A stretch of 64,000 bases of DNA, taken from Paraburkholderia haematera. Its GTDB lineage: Bacteria > Pseudomonadota > Gammaproteobacteria > Burkholderiales > Burkholderiaceae. The notes beneath the pieces were generated by a model, which saw only the letters and a list, made by a program, of their open reading frames with translations, was not told where the DNA came from and did not search any database. Location of the stretch: assembly GCF_905220975.1 (NCBI RefSeq), contig NZ_CAJNBK010000011.1:62001-126000 (forward strand), in the 5' to 3' direction. This document shows, piece by piece, positions 32,501 to 41,258 of the stretch. The position numbers and the translations under genes were made by a program. Positions within the stretch are counted from its first letter, which is position 1; every line of letters begins with the position of its first letter.

Positions 32501-34621
32501 GTGAACGTTTTCTTCGAGGAATCGGGCAGTTTCAAGGCGGGCAGCGTGCTGTCGCGCCAGGGCGATGCTTTTCAGGTCGAGTTGCCGGGCGGGCGGCGCG
32601 CCAAGGTGCGCGCGAAAGACGTGCTGATCGAATTCGAAAAACCCAGCGCGGCCGAGTTGATGCAGCAGGCTGACGCCGCCGCACAGGACATCGATCTCGA
32701 TTTCCTGTGGGAATGCGCGCCGGATGACGAATTCCCGTTTGCCACGCTGGGCGCCGAGTACTTCGGCGATGCGTATGGCTCCATCGAGCGCGCGGCGCTG
32801 GTGCTGCGCATGCACGGCTCGCCGGTGTACTTTCGCCGCAAGGGCCGCGGCATGTACCAGCGCGCGCCGCAAGAGCAGCTCAAGATGGCGCTTGCCGGGC
32901 TGGAGCGCAAACGTCAGCAGGCGCTGGTGCAGGCCGGTTACGAAGATGAATTGAAAGCGGGCCGCCTGCCGGAAGGCTTCAGCGGCAGCAAGGCGCTGGC
33001 TTTGCTCACGAGGCCCGACAAGAACACGATCGAATACAAGGCGCTCGAAGGCGCGGCTGCGGCGCGCGGCATTTCGCAGGCGCGGCTGATGCTCGAGTGC
33101 GGCGGTATTCCGTCGGCACGCGCGTTGCACGAGGCAAAATTCCTCTCCGAGTTTTTCCCGCACGGCACTGGTTTTCCGCCGGTGACGGTTGGCACGTTGC
33201 CGGAAGATCTGCCGGAAGCCGAGGTCGAGGCGTTCTCGATCGACGACATCACCACCACGGAAATCGACGACGCGTTCTCCGTCGAGCATCTGGCCGACGG
33301 CCGCGTGCGGATCGGCGTGCACATCGCCGCGCCGGCGCTCGGCATCGCGCGTGGTGACGATATCGATGCGATTGCCCGCACGCGTTTGTCGACCGTCTAT
33401 ATGCCGGGCGACAAGATCACGATGCTGCCCGATAGCGTCGTCGAGGCGTTCACCCTGGCTGAAGGCGGCTTGCGGCCGGCGTTGTCGCTGTATGTGATCA
33501 TCAATCGCGAAACGCAGGAAATCGTGGCGAGCGAAACGCGCGCGGAGCGCGTGTTCGTGAAGAATAATTTGCGCCACAACACGCTGGACGAACTGGTTAC
33601 CGAAGAGGCGCTGGCCGCCGGCACGGGCGATTATCCGCACAAGGAAGACATCGCCGTGCTGTGGCCGTTCGCGCAGGCGTTGTTCGAAAAGCGTCAAACC
33701 GCGCGCGCCGGTTACGGCCTGCGGCGCGAAGTGCAGCGCAACACCGATTTCAATTTCTACGTGGAAGGCGAGCAGATCACGATCACGCCGCGCCGGCGCG
33801 GGTCGCCGCTCGACACGATCGTTGCCGAGCTTGCGATTCTCGCCAACTCGTCGTGGGGCGCGTTCCTGCACGATCACGGCGTGCCGGGCATCTATCGCTC
33901 GCAACGCGCGTTCGGCGCGCCGACCGGCCCGAAGCGCACCCGCATGCAGACTAACGCCGCGCCGCACGAAGGTCTCGGCGTCACGCAATACGCGTGGAGC
34001 ACGTCGCCGCTGCGCCGCTATGTCGACCTCGTGAACCAGTGGCAGTTGATCGCCTGTGTGCAGCATGGCGTGACCGCAAAACTGGCCGCGCCGTTCAAGC
34101 CTAAAGACGCCGATCTGTTCGCCGTCGTGCAAGGTTTCGACGACACCTACAGCGCGTATGCCGATCACCAGCGCCGCATGGAGTACTTCTGGTGCCTGCG
34201 CTGGTTGAAGCAGGAGAACCGGAAGCAGGTGGTGGCGTCGGTGGTGAAGGGTGATCTCGTGCGCCTGGAAGAAATTCCGCTGCTGCTGCACGTGCCGGGT
34301 CTCGGCGTGCACGCACGCGGCACGCGCTTGCAGATGGAAGTGATGTCGATCGACGAACTGACCGTCGAAGCGTCTGTGCGTCTGTTGCACGTGCTCGACG
34401 CGCCGACGGTGACGAGCGGCAGCGAGGCTGAAGAAGCCGACGAGGGCGAAGAGGAAATCATCGACGTGGCGGATGAAAGTGCCGAAGGCGAAGCCGAGGC
34501 TCAGGCGGAAGCCGACCTCGACGGCGGTGCGGCTGAGCAGGGCGACGCCGAAAACGGCGCGGGCGCGGGCGCCGACGATGCCGCAGCCGATCAGCAGCAT
34601 GTCGCGGAGCCAGGACGATGA
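32501..34621 (+). CDS. RNB-domain exoribonuclease (RNase II/R family)
   Basis: A 706-residue 3'-5' exoribonuclease. The RNB catalytic region carries the aspartate cluster FSIDDITTTEIDDAFSVE (about 245-262) and GVHIAAPALGIARGDDID. YMPGDKITMLPDSVVEAF follows at about 305-322. The C-terminal part has SPLRRYVDLVNQWQL and a likely S1-like fold. An acidic Ala/Glu/Asp tail of about 60 residues ends the protein. The N-terminal cold-shock domains of RNase R are not obvious, so rnb-like is a better label than rnr, but I leave the symbol blank. It overlaps aroE by ATGA. Confidence 0.92.
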   Translation: MNVFFEESGSFKAGSVLSRQGDAFQVELPGGRRAKVRAKDVLIEFEKPSAAELMQQADAAAQDIDLDFLWECAPDDEFPFATLGAEYFGDAYGSIERAALVLRMHGSPVYFRRKGRGMYQRAPQEQLKMALAGLERKRQQALVQAGYEDELKAGRLPEGFSGSKALALLTRPDKNTIEYKALEGAAAARGISQARLMLECGGIPSARALHEAKFLSEFFPHGTGFPPVTVGTLPEDLPEAEVEAFSIDDITTTEIDDAFSVEHLADGRVRIGVHIAAPALGIARGDDIDAIARTRLSTVYMPGDKITMLPDSVVEAFTLAEGGLRPALSLYVIINRETQEIVASETRAERVFVKNNLRHNTLDELVTEEALAAGTGDYPHKEDIAVLWPFAQALFEKRQTARAGYGLRREVQRNTDFNFYVEGEQITITPRRRGSPLDTIVAELAILANSSWGAFLHDHGVPGIYRSQRAFGAPTGPKRTRMQTNAAPHEGLGVTQYAWSTSPLRRYVDLVNQWQLIACVQHGVTAKLAAPFKPKDADLFAVVQGFDDTYSAYADHQRRMEYFWCLRWLKQENRKQVVASVVKGDLVRLEEIPLLLHVPGLGVHARGTRLQMEVMSIDELTVEASVRLLHVLDAPTVTSGSEAEEADEGEEEIIDVADESAEGEAEAQAEADLDGGAAEQGDAENGAGAGADDAAADQQHVAEPGR

Positions 34622-35481
34622 GCGCGAATGAGTCACGTGACTGCTACGCGGTTATCGGGAACCCGGTCGGGCATAGCAAATCGCCGTTCATTCACGGCCG
34701 CTTTGCCGCGCAGACTGGTGAGCCGATCGAGTACGGCCACTTGCTCGCACCGGTCGATGCTTTCGTGCCCCACGTGAAGGCTTTTATCGAAGCGGGCGGA
34801 CGCGGCATGAACGTCACTGTCCCGTTCAAGCTCGACGCCCACGCGTTCGCCGATACCCTGTCGCCGCGAGCAGCGGCAGCGGGCGCGGTGAACACACTGC
34901 GATTCGATGCGAGTGGTGTCTACGGCGACAACACGGACGGCTTCGGCCTCGTGCGCGATATCGAGGTGAATCTCGGCGTTTCGCTGAAGGGCGCGCGAAT
35001 TTTGCTGCTTGGCGCGGGTGGTGCCGCGCGCGGCGTCGTGCTGCCGATGCTGGACCGTGCGCCGCACACGCTGACCGTCGTCAACCGTACGGCGGCGAAG
35101 GCGGACGCGCTCGTCGACCAGTTCGCGCAAGCCGCGCGCGACGCCGCTTGCCGGCTGACCGGCGGCAGCGCGCGAGCGATCGAAGCTGGCGCATACGACG
35201 TGATCGTCAACGCGACGGCGGGCAGTCTGGATGCTTCGTTGCCCGAGTGCGACGATCGCGCGTTCGGTAGCGGCACGCTCGCTTACGACATGATGTACGG
35301 CGCGCATCCGACGGTGTTCATGGAGCACGCGCGGAAGCTGGGTGCGCGCGGCGCCGATGGTCTTGGCATGCTGGTCGAGCAGGCGGCCGAATCGTTCTAT
35401 GTGTGGCGAGGCGTGCGGCCTGACGGCGCACCGGTGCTGGCCGAATTGCGAGCGTTGTTGACGGCGCCGTCGCACGGCTAG
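34618..35481 (+). CDS. aroE: Shikimate dehydrogenase (NADP+)
   Basis: Reduces 3-dehydroshikimate to shikimate. The 287-residue protein has the substrate-binding start VIGNPVGHSKSPFIHGRFA (about 12-30), the catalytic lysine in MNVTVPFKLDA (about 62-72), the nucleotide loop LLGAGGAARGVVLP (about 125-138), and NRTAAKAD with the NADP-selecting Arg. The C-terminal GADGLGMLVEQAAESFYVWRG is typical. It is translationally coupled to the RNase gene and followed by mtgA. The pathway partner aroQ is in the same window. Confidence 0.96.
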   Translation: MSANESRDCYAVIGNPVGHSKSPFIHGRFAAQTGEPIEYGHLLAPVDAFVPHVKAFIEAGGRGMNVTVPFKLDAHAFADTLSPRAAAAGAVNTLRFDASGVYGDNTDGFGLVRDIEVNLGVSLKGARILLLGAGGAARGVVLPMLDRAPHTLTVVNRTAAKADALVDQFAQAARDAACRLTGGSARAIEAGAYDVIVNATAGSLDASLPECDDRAFGSGTLAYDMMYGAHPTVFMEHARKLGARGADGLGMLVEQAAESFYVWRGVRPDGAPVLAELRALLTAPSHG

Positions 35482-35542
35482 ACTGTCTTTTTTCCGGAAT
35501 ACGCCAACTCACCGATTCACCGACTTGAGGACTTCACGCACG

Positions 35543-36265
35543 ATGACAGCAACGCGGCGCGCGAGCCGGCCCGGTCTAGGGCGATGGGTGTTTTATATGA
35601 GCGCTGTGGTGGCGATCGCGTGGCTTGCGACGCAGGTGTTTTACTTCGCGCAGATCGCCGTGTGGAATTATGTGAATCCTCAGTCGACGGCTTTCATGCG
35701 CTCGGATGCATGGCGGCTGTCGCAGGATCGGCCTGATCTTTCGGTGCAGCATACGTGGGTGCCGTATGAGCAGATTTCGCACAATCTGAAGCGGGCGATT
35801 ATTGCTTCCGAAGACGCGAACTTCGTGAACAACAATGGTTACGAGACGGACGCCATTTTGCAGGCGTGGGAGCGCAATAAGGCCAAGGGCAAGATTGTTC
35901 GCGGCGGTTCGACGATTACCCAGCAGCTGGCGCGGAATCTGTTTTTATCCCGGGAGAAGAGTTATATCCGCAAAGGTCAGGAATTGATCATTACGTGGAT
36001 GCTCGAGACCCTGATGGATAAGCAGCGGATCTTTGAGATTTATCTCAACTCCGTTGAGTGGGGGAATGGGGTTTATGGCGCTGAGGCGGCCGCGCATTAT
36101 TACTACAAGACTTCTGCTGCCAGGTTGACTGCGGGGCAGTCGGCCCGATTGGCGGTGATGCTGCCGCAGCCTAAGTATTTTGACGAGCACAGGGGCTCGG
36201 GGTATCTGGCTCAACGTTCGCGTGTGATTGCGCGGCGGATGGGGGCGGCTGAGTTGCCTGACTGA
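35543..36265 (+). CDS. mtgA: Monofunctional peptidoglycan glycosyltransferase
   Basis: Polymerises lipid II into glycan strands. The 240-residue protein has one N-terminal membrane helix (about 16-38). The GT51 domain shows IIASEDANFVNNNGYE (catalytic Glu), KGGSTITQQLARNLFLS in its RGGSTITQQ form, KGQELIITWMLETLMDKQRIFEIYLNSVEWGNG-type segments and GQSARLAVMLPQP. The start could also be TTG 35525, six codons earlier; ATG 35543 is preferred. Third-position T and G are noticeably commoner in the 3' half than in neighbouring genes. It is 61 bases after aroE. Confidence 0.93.
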   Translation: MTATRRASRPGLGRWVFYMSAVVAIAWLATQVFYFAQIAVWNYVNPQSTAFMRSDAWRLSQDRPDLSVQHTWVPYEQISHNLKRAIIASEDANFVNNNGYETDAILQAWERNKAKGKIVRGGSTITQQLARNLFLSREKSYIRKGQELIITWMLETLMDKQRIFEIYLNSVEWGNGVYGAEAAAHYYYKTSAARLTAGQSARLAVMLPQPKYFDEHRGSGYLAQRSRVIARRMGAAELPD

Positions 36266-36325
36266 GGTTTGGGTTTTTGCCTGTTCGGCGGTTGTTCGTT
36301 TGTATGCCTGCGGCGGTGGGTTTTT

Positions 36326-36570
36326 CTTGATGTGTTTGCCTGCTCGGCGCTTTTGGGTTGTTCGCCTTGGGGCGTTGGCCTTTCCTTGATTTGTTAGTGG
36401 TTTATTAGCGTTGCCCCTGTGCGGGGCGGCACTCACTTCTCTTTGCCTGCCGCAAAGAGAAGTAAGCAAGAGAAAGCGGCTCACACCGCTAATTCTTAAG
36501 CGGGTCCCCCGCGCAGCCACGGTAGTGGTGCATCTGGAATCCGTGTCCTCGCACATTCGGCGTGAGTGAC
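36326..36570 (+). repeat. 245-bp inverted repeat, left arm
   Basis: Runs from CTTGATGTGTTTGCC at the left to GGCGTGAGTGAC at the right. It matches the reverse complement of 36982-37226 with only about nine mismatches over 245 bases. Inside it are a GCCCC-TGTGC-GGGGC hairpin and a perfect 12-bp stem, ACTTCTCTTTGC / GCAAAGAGAAGT at 36435-36463 with a 5-base loop. The strong G/T bias continues left of the arm in degenerate form toward mtgA. Confidence 0.9.
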
Positions 36571-36981
36571 ACAGCAGTCATACCTCCGGCGGCGCTCCGC
36601 GCGCCGACACCTACTTCATAAAACCCATCTGTTCGGTTTCTCGCGCATCGCTCAACGCCGCGGCTGACCGGGGCATCTCAACGTTTCTGCAATGCGCTGG
36701 CGCTTCATTCGAAGTACGAATTCACACCTGCAGGCGCTACTACGGTTTGTCGTCGCTCGGCGCGCGGAGCGTCGCTCCCGAAACCGATGTATTTTTTTTG
36801 TCTCGCTCAGACAAAGCCGATGGTCGCCACGCACCTCAACCGAAGTCCCGAGTTTCCAACGTAGACCCGAGCGCGCCGAGGCGAAGACGATGGCCCCCAC
36901 CACGCCCAAACGAAGCCTTGGTTTCCCAAGCACACCCATCCGCGACGCACGCCGTGCGGAGTGGGAGCTGATGAGCGCTTA

Positions 36982-37226
36982 GTCACTCACGCCTAATGTG
37001 CGAAGACACGGATTCCAGATGCACCACTACCGTGGCTGCGCGGGGGCCCCGCTTAAGAATTAGCGGTTTGAGCCGCTTTCTCTTGCTTACTTCTCTTTGC
37101 GGCAGGCAAAGAGAAGTGAGTGCCGCCCCGCACAGGGGCGACGCTAATAAACCACTAACAAAGCAAGGAAAGGCCAACACCCCAAGGCGAACAACCCAAA
37201 AGCGCCGCGCAGGCAAACACATCAAG
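36982..37226 (-). repeat. 245-bp inverted repeat, right arm
   Basis: The reverse-complement partner of 36326-36570, at about 96% identity. The same 12-bp hairpin is kept at 37089-37117. To the right, the terminal segment is repeated in tandem: CAAGGAAAGGCCAACACCCC begins near 37164 and again near 37223, a 59-bp period. Arm length is exactly 245 bp on both sides. Confidence 0.9.
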
Positions 37227-37311
37227 GAAAGGCCAACACCCCAAGCAAACAACCCAAACCCAGCCCCCTGGCAAGGCACAAATCCCATTATATGAATTCA
37301 ACACTCACATA

Positions 37312-37341
37312 TTGGAGCTTTCTCAAAAACCGCCCTACAAT
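37312..37341 (+). promoter_or_regulatory. Possible promoter of the iclR-dgo-ara cluster
   Basis: TTGGAG (37312-37317) and TACAAT (37336-37341) are 18 bases apart. The start would lie near 37348, giving a leader of about 200 nt to the iclR-type ATG. No convincing IclR-type palindrome was found next to it. Confidence 0.4.
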
Positions 37342-37547
37342 CCAGCCAACACGCATCGCTAGCCGAAAAAAACCGGCCGCGATCAGCAGCAAGAAAAAAA
37401 CCGGAGACAAGCCAAACCATGCCTAAGACCCAAAGGCAGCAACCGTATGCCTGCGCCAGTGGCAACACGCACTGCGCCGCGAGCAAAACAGGCCTCCTCT
37501 CCGGCCCCGCGCTGTAAGCGCAAAAAACTACCTGAAAGCGAATCGCC

Positions 37548-38528
37548 ATGAACAAAGCGATGCCCACTCACGCCGTAAGCGAATCTGACGCCGATCTTGC
37601 GCCGCAGGTCGATCACGCTTCCAGCGCCGCGCCGCGGCAGGCTGCCAACGCTGCGAAGGTTTTACGCGCCAGCGTTCAGCAACCGACTGTGTCCGACGAA
37701 ATCGCCTTGCCGAGCACGCTGCTCGACATCACACCGCAACAAGCCGGCACCCAAACCCTGTTGCGCGGGCTGGCGATTCTGGAAGCCGCCGCCGCCGGCG
37801 TGCGCGATCTGCGCACCTTCGGCGCCGCGCTCGGCACGACCCGCAGCACCACGCACCGGCTGGTGAGCAGCCTCGTGCAAGCGCGCTATCTGCGTCAGGT
37901 GCAAGGCGGCTATCTGCTCGGCCCGAAGCTGATCGAACTCGGCACCATCGCGCTCGAACAGATGCCGCTCACCGCGGTCGCTCGCCCGCATCTCGAATCG
38001 CTAGCCGAACAAACGCTCGACACGATCCACCTCGGCGTGCGCGACGGAGACGACGTCCTGTACATCGACAAGATTCCCGGCACCCGCGGTCTGGAAATGC
38101 GCTCGCGCGTTGGTCACCGGATGCCGCTCGCGTCGACGGGTATCGGCAAAGCCATGATGCTCGACCTCATGCCCGACGTCTGGCAGTCGCTGTTCGACGC
38201 ATCGCGGCGCGCGCTCGCCAGCGTCAGTTTCAAGCCGGATAACCGTCCCGACGCACAGACCTTCATGCAACGCATGACCAACTACGCCGCCGGCGGCTAC
38301 ACCTTCGACCTCGAAGAAAACGAAGCGTCGATCCGTTGCGTCGCAGCGCCAGTGCGAGATGCGTCCGGCGCGGTCGTGGCGGCGCTATCGGTGGCGAGCA
38401 CGATTCCTTATATGTCGCTCGAACGCATGGATGAACTGATCCCGGTCGTGCAGCGCGAAGCGCGCTCGATCTCGGAAGAACTCGGTTGGCGCGCCCCGCA
38501 GCCGGCCACGCGCAGGATCAAGCGATGA
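37548..38528 (+). CDS. IclR-family transcriptional regulator of sugar catabolism
   Basis: A 326-residue regulator. Residues 1-65 are a poorly conserved Ala-rich extension. The winged helix-turn-helix is at about 68-125 (LLRGLAILEAAAAG, then TTRSTTHRLVSSLVQARYL as recognition region). The effector-binding IclR domain follows (SRVGHRMPLASTGIGKAMM, NRPDAQTFMQRM, CVAAPVRDASGAVVAALSVAS). It overlaps dgoK by ATGA and leads a long same-strand cluster, so it most likely controls that cluster and itself. The effector is probably a sugar acid such as a 2-keto-3-deoxy compound, an inference from context. Confidence 0.93.
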   Translation: MNKAMPTHAVSESDADLAPQVDHASSAAPRQAANAAKVLRASVQQPTVSDEIALPSTLLDITPQQAGTQTLLRGLAILEAAAAGVRDLRTFGAALGTTRSTTHRLVSSLVQARYLRQVQGGYLLGPKLIELGTIALEQMPLTAVARPHLESLAEQTLDTIHLGVRDGDDVLYIDKIPGTRGLEMRSRVGHRMPLASTGIGKAMMLDLMPDVWQSLFDASRRALASVSFKPDNRPDAQTFMQRMTNYAAGGYTFDLEENEASIRCVAAPVRDASGAVVAALSVASTIPYMSLERMDELIPVVQREARSISEELGWRAPQPATRRIKR

Positions 38529-39604
38529 AGCATGCGGGTTCTCCCACGCCGGCAGTCAACTACGCCGCAGCCGGTGCCGTCGAAACGAACCTAGAGTACG
38601 CAGCGCTGATCGCGCTCGACTGGGGCACGACATCGCTGCGCGCCTATCTGTTCGACGCCGCGGGCAACGTGCTGGACACGCGCGCCTCGACGGCCGGCAT
38701 CATGAATCTGCCGCGTAGCGCCGAGCAAGGCGGCTTCGACGCCGCTTTCGACGATACATGCCGTGCCTGGCTCGACCAGACGCCGGGCTTGCCAGTCATC
38801 GCAGCAGGCATGGTCGGCAGCGCGCAAGGCTGGGTCGAAGTGCCGTATATCGACGCGCCGGCGAATGCCGAAGCGCTCGTCGCCGGCATTGTGCGCGTAA
38901 AGGCAGCGTGCGGCGTGACGTTGCATATCGTGCCGGGCGTCCTGCAACGCGGCGAATTGCCGAATGTGATGCGCGGCGAAGAAACGCAGATTTTCGGCGC
39001 GCTCAGCGAGGACGCAAGCGCGACAGATAGTGGAAAACCTGACGATAAAGACAGCAGCAAGCGCGCGCTGATCGGCTTGCCTGGCACCCACGCGAAATGG
39101 GCTGTCGTGCAGGCGGGCCGCATCGAACGTTTTCATACCTTCATGACCGGTGAAGTGTTCGCGGCATTGCGCGAGCACACCATCCTCGGTCGCACGATGG
39201 TCACGCCCGATCGTCCGGATACCGATGCATTCCTTCACGGCGTGAACATCGCCCGCGACAAAGGTCAGGCGGGAATGCTGGCCACCGTGTTCAGCGCTCG
39301 CACGCTCGGGCTCACGGGAGAACTCTCGCGTGAACAGCAGCCGGACTATCTGTCGGGCTTGCTGATCGGGCACGAACTGGCCGGTCTCGAAGCCGTGCTC
39401 GCACAACAGCAAAACTCGCTCGCCGGGCAGCACTTGCGCCTGATCGGCAATGAAGCGCTGTGCGAGCGCTATCGCGTGGCGCTGGCGCAATTCGGCTGCA
39501 CTCGCGCAGAACTGGTGAAGCACGCCACCGAGCGCGGCTTGTGGCGAGTCGCGACCCAGGCGGGGCTCGTCAATCCCACGCCGCAAACGGCGCACGCCGG
39601 CTAA
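38525..39604 (+). CDS. dgoK: 2-dehydro-3-deoxygalactonokinase
   Basis: Phosphorylates 2-keto-3-deoxy-D-galactonate (KDGal) to KDPGal. The 359-residue DgoK-family kinase has the N-terminal phosphate motif IALDWGTTSLRAYLFDAAG near 24-42. It also has IPGVLQRGELPNVMRGEETQIFG-type family segments near 140-160 and the loop LIGLPGTHAKWAVVQAGRI near 183-201. The length exceeds E. coli DgoK (292) through a longer N-terminus and an internal insert near 165-182. ATG 38525 is fixed by the overlap with the regulator. dgoA follows 36 bases later. Confidence 0.93.
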   Translation: MKHAGSPTPAVNYAAAGAVETNLEYAALIALDWGTTSLRAYLFDAAGNVLDTRASTAGIMNLPRSAEQGGFDAAFDDTCRAWLDQTPGLPVIAAGMVGSAQGWVEVPYIDAPANAEALVAGIVRVKAACGVTLHIVPGVLQRGELPNVMRGEETQIFGALSEDASATDSGKPDDKDSSKRALIGLPGTHAKWAVVQAGRIERFHTFMTGEVFAALREHTILGRTMVTPDRPDTDAFLHGVNIARDKGQAGMLATVFSARTLGLTGELSREQQPDYLSGLLIGHELAGLEAVLAQQQNSLAGQHLRLIGNEALCERYRVALAQFGCTRAELVKHATERGLWRVATQAGLVNPTPQTAHAG

Positions 39605-39640
39605 CCGGCAGCGCCGTCGCTCACGAAACAAGGAACCGAC

Positions 39641-40321
39641 ATGCAACCTCACATCAATCTGCCCGCCCCGTACATGCCGCACGCGGGTCTGATCGCGGCG
39701 TTCGAGGTCTGCCCACTGATCGCGATCATGCGTGGCGTGACGCCCGCGGATGCCGCCGAGCATGGTCAGGCGTTATACGAAGCCGGCTTTCGCATCGTCG
39801 AAGTGCCGTTGAATTCGCCGCAGCCGTTCGACAGCATCGCGGCAATCCGCAAGGCGTTGCCGGCCGATGCGATCGTCGGTGCGGGCACGGTGCTGCATCC
39901 GAGTTTTGTCAGCGACGTGAAGTCGGCGGGGGGCGAATTGATCGTGATGCCGCATAGCGATCCGGAGGTCGTCGGCGCAGCAAAAGCGCAAGGCATGGCC
40001 TGCGCGCCGGGCGTCGCGACGCCGAACGAAGCCTTCATCGCGCTGAAAAACGGCGCGGATGTATTGAAGATGTTCCCTGCGGAACAACTCGGCTGCCAGG
40101 TCGTGAAGGCATGGCGCGCGGTGATCGCGGCGGAAGTGCCGCTGGTGCCGGTCGGTGGGATCACGCCGGACAACATGGGCCCGTTTCTGACTGCGGGTGC
40201 GAACGGTTTCGGTCTCGGTTCGGCGCTGTATAAGCCGGGGCAGAGCGCGGCGGTAACGGCCTCGCATGCGAAGGCGTTCATCAATGGCTTGCGCATCGCC
40301 CGCGCAGGCGCGAAGAAATGA
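39641..40321 (+). CDS. dgoA: 2-dehydro-3-deoxy-6-phosphogalactonate aldolase
   Basis: Splits KDPGal to pyruvate and glyceraldehyde 3-phosphate. The 226-residue KDPG/KHG-type class I aldolase has CPLIAIMRGVTPADA (about 25-39, with catalytic Glu/Arg region), VGAGTVLHPSFV (about 80-91), and the Schiff-base lysine region NGADVLKMFPAEQLG (about 138-152). The VPVGGITPDNMGPFLTAGANGFGLGSALY phosphate-binding end (about 168-196) follows. It overlaps the next SDR gene by ATGA. Its product feeds lower glycolysis through gap (60650). Confidence 0.94.
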   Translation: MQPHINLPAPYMPHAGLIAAFEVCPLIAIMRGVTPADAAEHGQALYEAGFRIVEVPLNSPQPFDSIAAIRKALPADAIVGAGTVLHPSFVSDVKSAGGELIVMPHSDPEVVGAAKAQGMACAPGVATPNEAFIALKNGADVLKMFPAEQLGCQVVKAWRAVIAAEVPLVPVGGITPDNMGPFLTAGANGFGLGSALYKPGQSAAVTASHAKAFINGLRIARAGAKK

Positions 40322-41094
40322 AGCGCCTCGCCGACAAAGTCGCGTTGATCACCGGCGCCGGGCGCGGCATCGGCGCGGCGATCGCATTCGCGTTCGCGCG
40401 CGAAGGTGCGGCGGTCGTGTTGGCGGAACTCGATATCGAAACGGCGCGCCAGACAGCCGAGCAGATCAAGGCGCAAACCGGTGGACGCGCGCTGGCGGTG
40501 CAGACGGATGTGACGCAATCGGCCTCGGTTCAGCACGCGGTCAGCGAGGCGGAACACGCGTTCGGCGCGCTCGACGTGCTGGTCAACAACGCCGGCATCA
40601 ACGTGTTCTGCGATCCGCTGACCATGACCGACGACGACTGGCGCCGTTGCTTCGCGGTCGATCTCGATGGCGTGTGGAACGGCTGCCGCGCGGTGTTGCC
40701 GGGCATGGTCGAACGCGGCGCGGGCAGCATCGTGAATATCGCGTCGACGCATGCATTCAAGATCATTCCGGGCTGTTTTCCGTACCCGGTCGCGAAGCAC
40801 GGCGTGATTGGCTTGACCCGTGCGCTTGGCATCGAATACGCGCCGCGCAATGTGCGGGTCAACGCAATCGCGCCGGGGTATATCGAAACGCAATTGACAC
40901 ACAACTGGTGGAACGAACAAGCCGATCCGGCCGCCGCGAAACAGGCCACGCTCGATCTGCAACCGATGAAGCGCATCGGCCGCCCGGAAGAAGTGGCGAT
41001 GACGGCCGTGTTCCTCGCCTCGGATGAAGCGCCGTTCATCAACGCCACTTGCATCACCGTGGATGGCGGCCGCTCGGCGCTCTATCACGACTGA
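40318..41094 (+). CDS. SDR-family NAD(P)-dependent sugar dehydrogenase (first)
   Basis: A 258-residue classical short-chain dehydrogenase. The cofactor loop is ITGAGRGIGAAIAFAF (11-26), with NNAGINV near 89-95, the catalytic Ser in IVNIASTHAF and the YPVAKHG motif near 158-164 with Tyr and Lys. The C-terminus ends GRSALYHD. It is translationally coupled to dgoA, so a role in oxidising the transported aldose (galactose or arabinose type) or a pathway intermediate is likely. The exact substrate cannot be read from sequence. Confidence 0.85.
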   Translation: MKRLADKVALITGAGRGIGAAIAFAFAREGAAVVLAELDIETARQTAEQIKAQTGGRALAVQTDVTQSASVQHAVSEAEHAFGALDVLVNNAGINVFCDPLTMTDDDWRRCFAVDLDGVWNGCRAVLPGMVERGAGSIVNIASTHAFKIIPGCFPYPVAKHGVIGLTRALGIEYAPRNVRVNAIAPGYIETQLTHNWWNEQADPAAAKQATLDLQPMKRIGRPEEVAMTAVFLASDEAPFINATCITVDGGRSALYHD

Positions 41095-41258
41095 CCGTAG
41101 CGAACCGCCACGCAACAGCAAGCAGGACCCGCAGCAAGAACGAGTCATAACCGATAGCCAGGTTTCACCGGACGACGCGCTGGCCGCGTGTGTCACAACC
41201 GGTACAAGAAGACGCGGCCGATACCTTCTCGTTATCAATTAGTCAGGAGACACGCATC

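Larger units (their letters stand above)
36266..37547. other. Gene-free region built around a large inverted repeat
   Basis: About 1280 bases between mtgA and the IclR gene. It consists of a G/T-rich left flank, a 245-bp arm, a 411-base spacer (36571-36981), the inverted 245-bp arm, and a C/A-rich right flank leading into the iclR promoter. Open frames in both arms encode basic low-complexity peptides on the strand complementary to each other, consistent with repeat DNA and not with genes. The spacer has an open frame at 36692-36982 with no ribosome-binding site. Confidence 0.7.

Noticed and set aside
32483..34636. 717-codon open frame on the minus strand opposite the RNB ribonuclease
   Set aside because: Antisense shadow with no recognisable protein features.
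36692..37295. Small open frames in the spacer and right arm of the inverted repeat
   Set aside because: The right-arm frame is mirrored by an equivalent frame in the left arm because the arms are complementary; the peptides are basic and low-complexity, and no start signals are present.
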